Source: an uncultured Mycoplasmataceae bacterium (GTDB lineage: Bacteria; Bacillota_I; Bacilli_A; Mycoplasmatales; Mycoplasmoidaceae). From it: DNA of 5,197 nucleotides. The position numbers and the translations under genes were made by a program. Positions 1 to 5,197 of this stretch are shown piece by piece. The number at the start of each line of letters is the position of its first letter. The stretch's first letter is position 1. The notes under the pieces were generated by a model, which worked only from the letters and a program-made list of their open reading frames with translations, was not told where the DNA came from and searched no databases. Location of the stretch: the NCBI GenBank assembly GCA_949290035.1, contig CASEQO010000062.1, positions 1-5,197 on the forward strand, read 5' to 3'.

Positions 1-45
1 ATATTTATATTCTTTTAATCTATTTTCATTTATTTTTTGTTTCAT
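1..45 (-). CDS. Possible 5' end of an unidentified gene, running off the left edge
   Basis: Reading leftward from an ATG at 43-45, the frame stays open for 15 codons to the window edge and gives MKQKINENRLKEYKY, a lysine-rich, hydrophilic start. A perfect TATAAT hexamer on the same strand lies at 55-60, about ten bases upstream of the ATG, so the transcript would be nearly leaderless. No good -35 hexamer or Shine-Dalgarno is visible. The gene would lie just after the terminator that closes the pncB-ytpR pair, so it would be a separate transcription unit on the same strand. Fifteen codons are too few to identify a family. The open frame could be chance in AT-rich DNA, and the call rests mainly on the ATG, the -10 box and the lack of a stop. 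Confidence 0.4.
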   Translation of the reverse strand, partial: MKQKINENRLKEYKY

Positions 46-54
46 AACTAATTT

Positions 55-60
55 ATTATA
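55..60 (-). promoter_or_regulatory. Candidate -10 box for the left-edge gene
   Basis: The minus strand reads TATAAT here, a six-of-six match to the sigma-70/SigA -10 consensus, about ten bases before the ATG of the candidate left-edge gene. No convincing -35 is seen 16-18 bases upstream and there is no TG extension. In DNA this AT-rich such a hexamer can arise by chance, so this is a weak call. Confidence 0.3.
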
Positions 61-110
61 TTACATAATTTCAGATAAGATTTAAACTTAAAAATATTTT
101 TTAATGTATA

Positions 111-148
111 AAAAAATAAATATCTACTAGATTAGATATTTATTTTTT
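111..148 (-). terminator. Hairpin terminator of the pncB-ytpR unit
   Basis: A perfect 16-base inverted repeat pairs 111-126 with 133-148 around a six-base loop (CTAGAT on the plus strand). On the minus-strand transcript the second arm ends in a run of six U, as in an intrinsic terminator. The stem is almost all A-U apart from one G-C pair, which is usual in such AT-rich genomes. The arms are symmetric, so it could also stop transcription from the opposite direction. The ytpR stop codon (140-142) lies inside the stem. Confidence 0.75.
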
Positions 149-742
149 GTAATTAGAATAATGTTCTACAAATTCATCACCAATATTATAATTATCATCT
201 AATATCATAATATGTCCATCTGGATCTGGATTTTGAATATTTTTAAATATTTCTTTTTTACTACAAATCATTCCATTAGATTCAATACCCATTAATTTAG
301 AAGGAATTAAAACTTTTCCAGATGGCATTACTACTTTAGCCATAGCAACTACAACTTTTATTCCTTGAGATAAATTAGTTCCACCACATACTACTTGTAG
401 TTTTTCTCTATTTATATCAACAATACATTTAGTTAAATGTGTATTTGGAATTTGTTCTAATTCAATGATTTGTCCAACTACAAATTTAGGCGAATGATAT
501 TTTTTTAAATCTACATTAAATTTTTCTTGAATCACAGTGTCTATTTTCTTTGTTAAAAATAGATATCCTTCTTCTAAATCTATATATTTAGAAACATCAA
601 AAAAATTAATTCCAACAAATTCATCACCATTATATAGTAATGTTCCAAATTCTGTTCTTACATTTCTATCTGGAACATTTGATGACACTGAAATTACCAT
701 AGTGTCATTTAACATTAATTTATTATAAAAAATTGAAACCAT
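140..742 (-). CDS. ytpR: YtpR family tRNA-binding protein
   Basis: The product is 200 residues. Residues 1 to about 83 resemble the poorly characterised N-terminal domain (DUF4479-like) of YtpR proteins. Residues 87 to about 193 form a tRNA-binding OB-fold domain like the one near the N-terminus of bacterial PheRS beta (PheT). The diagnostic stretches are visible: FVVGQIIELEQIPNTHLTKC (87-106, matching the HPNADKL region), LQVVCGG (115-121), and SKLMGIESNGMICSKKE (148-164). No synthetase catalytic domains are present, so this is the free-standing YtpR form and not PheT. Its cellular role is not well established; binding of tRNA or another structured RNA is inferred from the fold. The ATG at 742 is preceded by AAAGGA (753-758) with a 10-base spacer, which favours it over the ATGs at codons 10 and 15. 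It follows pncB by 29 bases and is probably co-transcribed with it. No TGA or tryptophan codon occurs in it. Confidence 0.88.
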   Translation of the reverse strand: MVSIFYNKLMLNDTMVISVSSNVPDRNVRTEFGTLLYNGDEFVGINFFDVSKYIDLEEGYLFLTKKIDTVIQEKFNVDLKKYHSPKFVVGQIIELEQIPNTHLTKCIVDINREKLQVVCGGTNLSQGIKVVVAMAKVVMPSGKVLIPSKLMGIESNGMICSKKEIFKNIQNPDPDGHIMILDDNYNIGDEFVEHYSNYKK

Positions 743-771
743 ATTTATTATGTCCTTTATTTATAAAAATT

Positions 772-1794
772 TTATCATTTAATCATTTTATTTAGATATT
801 TTTCAATTGGATTATTTCTTCCAACCTTTGCTTCATATTTATCATTTAGTTTAATTAAGTCACCTGTAAATAATACGTTTCTACTTAAAAAGAAATTACC
901 TATACCATATATATCAATAGGTGTTTTTTTAGAATTAAATTCTTTTATTTTATTCTCATTAATATTTGATGAAACAATTATTTTTACATCATTCATATTA
1001 TTTTTATCTAATTCTTTTCTCACTAATTTTACTAGTGTATCATTTACACCATATTCTTTTATTTTCTTATCTTGTAATGATTTGTCTATCAAACTTGATG
1101 AAGTATCTATTCTAATAGCATATATGTCGTTTTTTATTTCAGAATTAGCTATTTTATTAATTTCAGAAATACAATCATTATGATAATCTATTAGTGCAAC
1201 TAGTTTATTATTTGGAAAATATTTTTTATAACTAGTCAATGACTTAACTATATCTCCATTGTGTTGTTGAATTAATGCATGTGGTATAGTTCCAACATAA
1301 TTATAATCATCAAATTGTTTTAAATCTTCTATCATAGATTCTGTTACAAAATTTCTTATCCCGCCAATATATGCTGCATAACCATCATACTTTTGATTTA
1401 CAAAAAGATCTGTTCTATCGCCCATGAAAATAATTTCTTTATCAGTAATTTTTTTTATATTATAAACATTTGTTGCTATAGAAGACATTCTAGATAATAT
1501 TCCATCAATAACATTTTCCAAAAATCCAAAATCACTATAATGACCCTCAATTAATAATATAGGTTCTTCTTTATTTATTAATTCTCCATCTTTCCTAGAA
1601 TGAATAGTAATATTTTTTAAATCTTTTTTTGGTATTGATTCATAAATAATTTTTTTAACGTGCTTCATACCACAAAGAATGTAATTATCTGTAAAAGAAA
1701 AAAACCTTAATAAAACTCTATCATTGGATTTTTCTACAATCTTAGATATATCTAAAAAGTATTTAGATGAATATTTTTTATAATTAATTTTCAT
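772..1794 (-). CDS. pncB: Nicotinate phosphoribosyltransferase
   Basis: This cytoplasmic enzyme joins nicotinate to PRPP, normally with ATP hydrolysis, to make nicotinate mononucleotide for NAD salvage. The 340-residue protein is the short form seen in Mollicutes and some Firmicutes. Family motifs appear in order: DGILSRMSSIATN (97-109), GDRTD (125-129), GTIPHALI (168-175, with His172 where the family has its phosphorylated histidine), LIDYHNDC (201-208), RIDTSSS (228-234), VSSNINE (274-280) and DIYGIG (294-299). VSSNINE departs from the commoner S-G-G form. The codon at 775-777 is TGA, read here as Trp340; the true stop is the adjacent TAA at 772-774. The ATG at 1794 has no visible Shine-Dalgarno; a promoter at 1814-1842 would give a leader of only about 13 bases. 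The gene is divergent from clpB and lies upstream of ytpR in a likely operon. Confidence 0.88.
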
Positions 1795-1813
1795 AATATA
1801 TTAATTTTACAAC

Positions 1814-1842
1814 AATATAAATTAAATTAAATATCTTGCAAA
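1814..1842 (-). promoter_or_regulatory. Probable pncB promoter
   Basis: On the minus strand TTTGCA (1837-1842, four of six matches to TTGACA) is separated by exactly 17 bases from TATATT (1814-1819, five of six matches to TATAAT). Transcription would start near 1807, only about 13 bases before the pncB ATG at 1794. That fits the missing Shine-Dalgarno in the stretch between. This is inferred from hexamers and spacing only. Confidence 0.45.
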
Positions 1843-1855
1843 ACTATTTACAAAT

Positions 1856-1885
1856 TTGCTACAAAAATGTCATGCTAAATATGAT
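1856..1885 (+). promoter_or_regulatory. Possible distal clpB promoter
   Basis: TTGCTA (1856-1861, four of six) and TATGAT (1880-1885, five of six) are 18 bases apart. Transcription would begin near 1892, upstream of the CIRCE operator, giving a leader of roughly 110 bases. HrcA bound at CIRCE would then act as a roadblock. This is a weaker candidate than the proximal promoter at 1967-1975, and the AT-rich context makes a chance match plausible. Confidence 0.25.
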
Positions 1886-1925
1886 ACAAAATTTATAATT
1901 ATAACAATCTAAATAAACTATAAAA

Positions 1926-1952
1926 TTAGCACTCTAACCATTTAAGTGCTAA
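1926..1952 (+). promoter_or_regulatory. CIRCE operator (HrcA binding site) of clpB
   Basis: The left arm TTAGCACTC (1926-1934) is a perfect match to the CIRCE consensus. After exactly nine bases the right arm AAGTGCTAA (1944-1952) differs from GAGTGCTAA only at its first base. The complementarity extends outward through AAAA (1922-1925) and TTTT (1953-1956), so the arms 1922-1933 and 1945-1956 pair perfectly over 12 bases. CIRCE is the DNA site of the heat-shock repressor HrcA. Here it lies 51 bases before the clpB ATG and covers the -35 position of the proximal promoter, so bound HrcA should block transcription, with relief on heat shock. Confidence 0.95.
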
Positions 1953-1966
1953 TTTTTAACATTTAG

Positions 1967-1975
1967 TGATATGAT
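1967..1975 (+). promoter_or_regulatory. Extended -10 promoter of clpB
   Basis: TATGAT at 1970-1975 matches five of six -10 positions and is preceded by TGA, giving the TGN extension at 1967-1969 that can make up for a poor -35. The -35 position at 17-base spacing (1947-1952, TGCTAA) is a poor match and lies inside the right arm of CIRCE. The predicted start near 1982 leaves a leader of about 22 bases that includes the Shine-Dalgarno. Confidence 0.55.
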
Positions 1976-1992
1976 ATAGATATAAAAGATTA

Positions 1993-1997
1993 AGGAG
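1993..1997 (+). promoter_or_regulatory. Strong Shine-Dalgarno of clpB
   Basis: AGGAG lies six bases before the ATG at 2004 and fixes the clpB start. It is the strongest ribosome binding site in the window: ytpR has AAAGGA and pncB has none visible. Confidence 0.85.
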
Positions 1998-2003
1998 TTA
2001 AAT

Positions 2004-4100
2004 ATGAATTTTAATTTTCAACCAGCAAATGATGACAAGTTATTAGAAAAACTTGGAAGAAATCTAAACAAAGAATATTTAAAAGGAAAAATAAATAACA
2101 CAATAGGTAGAGAAGATGAAATTAGAAGATTAATAGAAATACTTTCTAGAAGAGAAAAAAACAACCCTATCTTAATTGGTGAACCAGGAGTAGGAAAAAC
2201 AGCAATTGTAGAAGGGTTAGTAAAAAGAATTGTATCTAATGATGTACCAAATAATTTAAAAGATGTAGAAGTATATGAAATTTCTATATCTTCATTAATG
2301 TCTGGAGCATCTTTTCAAGGAGAATTTGAAAAGAGATTTCAAAATATTATGAAACAAGTAAAAGATTCTTGTGGGAAAATTATTTTATTTATAGATGAAA
2401 TCCATCAATTAGTAGGAACTAAAAGCGCTTCAGCTTCAGATGGAATGGATGTAGGAAATATGCTAAAACCACTTTTAGCTAGAGGTGATATAAAACTTAT
2501 TGGTGCTACTACATATGCTGAATATAGAAAATATATTGAAAAAGATGGAGCATTGGAAAGAAGATTTCAAAAAATAAATGTTAGTGAACCATCTTTTGAT
2601 GAAACTCTAACTATTATGAGAGGATTAAAAGAAAAATGAGAAATGTTTCATGGAGTTAAAATATTAGATTCTGCATTAATTTCAGCAATAACTTTATCTC
2701 AAAGATATATCACAGATAAATACTTACCAGATAAAGCAATTGATATAATTGATGAAGCAGCAGCCAAAATTAATACTCAAATTAATTCAAATCCAATTGA
2801 ATTAGATAATGTTAATAGAAAAATTATTCAATTAGAAACTGAAAAATATTCATTAAAAAATGAAAATGATGAAAGATCAAAATTGAGATTTAATGAAATA
2901 AGCAAAGAAATTGAACTATTAAAAAACAAACAAAAAGAGCTTCAATCAAAATGAGATCAAGAAAAATCAAATAAAGAAAAAATAAATTTACTAAGAAAAG
3001 AAATTGAACAATTAAATAATGAAATATATAGAAATCAATCTGAAGGAAATTTTGAATTAGCATCAAGGATCCTTTATTCAACATTACCATCTAAGAAAAA
3101 AGAATTAGAAAAATTAGAAAATAATGAATCAGAAAGTTTAGTTAATAATATCGTTAATGAAAAAGAAGTATTACAAATTGTTTCTAAAATGACTAAAATT
3201 CCTGTAAATAAATTAGAACAATCTTATAAAGATAAAATCTTAAATTTAAAAGATAATTTATCTAAAAGAATAATAGGACAAAATAGTGCTATAAATGCTA
3301 TTAATGATAGTTTAATTAGAAATACAGTTGGAATTAATGATCCTAATAGACCTATTGCTAGCTATTTATTTGTGGGTCCAACCGGAGTTGGAAAGACAGA
3401 AATAGCAAAAGCATTAGCAGATCAATTATTTGATAGTGAGAAAAATATTATTAGAATAGACATGTCTGAATTTATGGAAAAACATAGTGTATCTAAATTA
3501 ATTGGTTCTCCTCCAGGATATGTAGGTTATGATCAAGCTGGACAATTATCTGAAGCTGTTAGATTAAATCCATATTCAATAGTATTATTTGATGAAATAG
3601 AAAAAGCACATCCTGATGTTCTTAATTTATTATTACAAATATTAGATGATGGAATTTTAACAGATTCACAAGGTAAAAAAATTAATTTTAAAAATACAAT
3701 TATAATAATGACTTCTAATGTTGGTGCTAAATATTTATTAGAAGGAAATGTTGATAAATTTAATCAAGAAATTAAAAATAATTTTAAACCTGAATTCTTA
3801 AATAGATTAGATGAAACTATTGTATTTAATAACTTATCAAAAGATGATGTTGAAAAAATTATTAAAATACAACTTAATAAACTATCTAATAGATTAAAAG
3901 AACAAGAATATATAATTAATTTTGATAATCATTTAGTTAAAAATATATTAACAAATGCTTATGATCCAGTGTATGGAGCAAGACCAATAAAAAGATATAT
4001 TCAAAAATATATTGAAAGTGATATAGCTAAAAAAATATTGAATGGACAAATACAAAAAAATAAAGAAACTATATATAGAAATATTACTCAAAATAATTAA
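2004..4100 (+). CDS. clpB: ATP-dependent disaggregase ClpB, form without N-domain
   Basis: ClpB is a cytoplasmic hexameric AAA+ unfoldase that pulls polypeptides out of aggregates, normally with DnaK. The frame of 698 codons plus stop is intact once TGA at 2637-2639 and 2952-2954 is read as Trp212 and Trp317. First AAA domain: Walker A GEPGVGKT (59-66), Walker B IILFIDE (126-132), arginine fingers in ALERRF (183-188). The coiled-coil middle domain spans about 264-380. Second AAA domain: Walker A GPTGVGKT (458-465), pore loop GYVGY (505-509), Walker B VLFDE (527-531), sensor 1 MTSN (569-572), arginine finger Arg601 in PEFLNR, and sensor 2 GAR (658-660). The middle domain and GYVGY mark ClpB, not ClpA or ClpX, and I see no ClpP-binding loop. 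The usual N-terminal domain of about 150 residues is absent, as in other mycoplasma ClpB proteins. The first pore loop reads ASFQG where AKYRG is usual. CIRCE upstream implies HrcA control. Confidence 0.97.
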
Positions 4101-4109
4101 TAATAAAAC

Positions 4110-4142
4110 AAAAATAGATAGAAATGATTTCTATCTATTTTT
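4110..4142 (+). terminator. Bidirectional terminator between clpB and the ATPase gene
   Basis: A perfect 15-base inverted repeat pairs 4110-4124 with 4128-4142 around the three-base loop TGA. The arm AAAAATAGATAGAAA gives a run of five U at the 3' end on either transcript. It begins nine bases after the clpB stop and ends two bases before the ATPase stop codon (4145-4147), so one hairpin probably serves both convergent genes. Confidence 0.85.
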
Positions 4143-4144
4143 AA

Positions 4145-5197
4145 TTATTTTCTATTAAATGATCTAATTAATGAATTAATTATTTTATTTGATTGATATC
4201 AAGGTAATGGTTTTTCAATAATTTTAAATTCTGTTATAGGTTCTTGTTTTCTTTGTTTAGAAAATTTATTTTTAAAGAATTTATATGATTCTAAAAGGAT
4301 TATTTCTATAAAGAATATGCTAAATCCTATTAATCAAATATATCCACTAACCATTGTTGAATTTGCTTGATTACCAAATAAATTAGTTTCTAATATATTT
4401 TTATTGTTAGCATCATTTATAATTAATAATCTTAATTCTTTGCTTCAAGAGAAATATTCAATTTCTGGTCTTTCTCCAAATAATGAAGCAACTTGCGGAA
4501 TCAATACTATTATTATAATTAATAAAATACATCCAATACATGAAAGGTATACATATTTAACTTCATTTCATTTAGCAAAGAATATTTGTCTTGATGTAGA
4601 TAATCATATTGATTTAACTGTTCCACCAAATGAATAAACTAAAAATGCAGCTATTGATCCATAGAAAAATCTTAATCCAGGAACTCCTGTAGCTATTGCA
4701 ACATAAGCTCCTAATACAAATGATAATAATGAGAATATACCTATTAAAACACCTAGTAATAATATTTTTTTAACTAATCCACCAGCAAATACACTTTCAA
4801 ATTTACTTCTAGGACGCTTATTCATTAGATCATAAGTAGTATCTTGCAATCCTAATGCTATTCCTGGTATGGTTTCCACAACTAAATTATTTATAAGAAT
4901 TAATATAGCTGATATTGTAGATTCAAATTTTATATTCTCATTTATTGAATCAACTAATTCTTGTAATTGAACATCACTTAAACCTACTAATCCTCAACTT
5001 TTTACTTCTGCTAGTGTTAGTGCACCTCATGCACCGTATTCAGGAGCAAAAGCAAAGAACATTATAAATATACCTAATACTATTGTAAATACCCCTGTAA
5101 TATTAGAACTTAACAACATCAATATAATTCTTCTGATATTTTCATATATTGATCTACCTAGTTTAACAGATTCTACTATTGTAGAAAAGTTGTCATC
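4145..5197 (-). CDS. Cation-transporting P-type ATPase (type II), C-terminal part
   Basis: Only the last 350 residues are in the window; the 5' end with the actuator, phosphorylation (DKTGT) and nucleotide domains lies beyond the right edge. The fragment opens with DDNFSTIVESVKLGRSIYEN (1-20), the conserved stretch after the hinge motif of type II P-type ATPases that leads into M5. Hydrophobic segments fit M5 (about 26-50), M6 (94-117), M7 (141-163), M8 (177-197), M9 (214-236) and M10 (283-303), with a basic cytoplasmic tail. M6 carries NLVVETIPGIALG (104-116), matching the N-L-V-T-D-G-x-P-A family motif. It is an integral membrane ion pump; the ion (Ca2+, Mg2+ or other) cannot be fixed because several ligand positions differ from SERCA. 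All seven tryptophans (57, 68, 198, 210, 251, 288, 333) are TGA. A GTG at codon 107 is internal, not a start. The loops between M5 and M6 (about 51-93) and M9 and M10 (about 237-282) are long. Confidence 0.9.

Noticed and set aside
537..728. Plus-strand reading frame of 63 codons opposite ytpR
   Set aside because: It lies wholly opposite the well-supported ytpR frame and has no recognisable domain and no ribosome binding site I would accept.
140..742. Truncated phenylalanyl-tRNA synthetase beta subunit (pheT)
   Set aside because: The OB-fold resembles the PheT N-terminal domain, but the arrangement of an N-terminal domain of about 83 residues, the tRNA-binding domain and a stop at 200 residues is that of free-standing YtpR, with no sign of decay.
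1981..1986. TATAAA as the clpB -10 box
   Set aside because: A start about seven bases downstream would fall at the Shine-Dalgarno (1993-1997) and cut it off, so the TATGAT with a TGN extension at 1967-1975 fits better.
2890..3090. Minus-strand hydrophobic reading frame opposite the clpB middle domain
   Set aside because: Its Leu/Phe-rich sequence is what the complement of Lys/Glu/Asn-rich coiled-coil coding DNA produces, so it is not evidence for a membrane protein.
2637..3188. Split or pseudogenised clpB
   Set aside because: The only interruptions are TGA codons in frame; read as tryptophan they give continuous homology through the middle domain, and no shift of frame occurs.
4404..4637. 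Plus-strand reading frame of 77 codons opposite the ATPase gene
   Set aside because: It lies opposite the ATPase frame, which is supported by family motifs and continuous once TGA is read as tryptophan.
4604..4879. Small stand-alone membrane protein of 91 residues starting at a GTG
   Set aside because: The frame is open upstream to the window edge and continues downstream past TGA at 4604-4606 to TAA at 4145-4147; the GTG is Val107 within M6 of the ATPase.
1..5197. Mobile element, CRISPR array, toxin-antitoxin or defence system
   Set aside because: I found no transposase or integrase frame, no regularly spaced repeats and no gene outside the housekeeping set; gaps between genes are short and explained by promoters and terminators.

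Overview
The window is strongly AT-rich and uses TGA as a tryptophan codon (genetic code 4). Ten in-frame TGA codons fall inside otherwise continuous reading frames (one in pncB, two in clpB, seven in the P-type ATPase), and none of the four main proteins uses TGG. With short intergenic gaps, a ClpB lacking its N-terminal domain and a CIRCE heat-shock operator, this points to a Mollicutes chromosome (Mycoplasma, Ureaplasma, Spiroplasma or a relative). I cannot name the species.

Layout: (1) Positions 1-45 may hold the first 15 codons of a minus-strand gene leaving the left edge. (2) Positions 111-742 and 772-1794 are a minus-strand pair in the order pncB (nicotinate phosphoribosyltransferase) then ytpR (tRNA-binding OB-fold protein), 29 bases apart and closed by a hairpin terminator that contains the ytpR stop codon. 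(3) Positions 1795-2003 are a divergent promoter region: a probable pncB promoter, then a CIRCE operator, an extended -10 promoter and a strong Shine-Dalgarno for clpB. (4) Positions 2004-4100 are one intact clpB gene of 698 codons plus stop. Under the standard code it would look like fragments. (5) Positions 4110-4142 are a perfect hairpin between convergent genes. (6) Positions 4145-5197 are the C-terminal 350 residues of a minus-strand type II cation-transporting P-type ATPase whose start lies beyond the right edge.

The genes are housekeeping: NAD precursor salvage (PncB), a conserved tRNA-binding protein of unclear role (YtpR), HrcA/CIRCE-controlled protein disaggregation (ClpB) and cation transport. 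I see no mobile element, CRISPR array, RNA gene, prophage or defence system, and no convincing undescribed system. The points most worth checking are the altered cation-ligand residues and long outer loops of the ATPase, the altered first pore loop of the N-domain-less ClpB, and the nearly leaderless pncB start.
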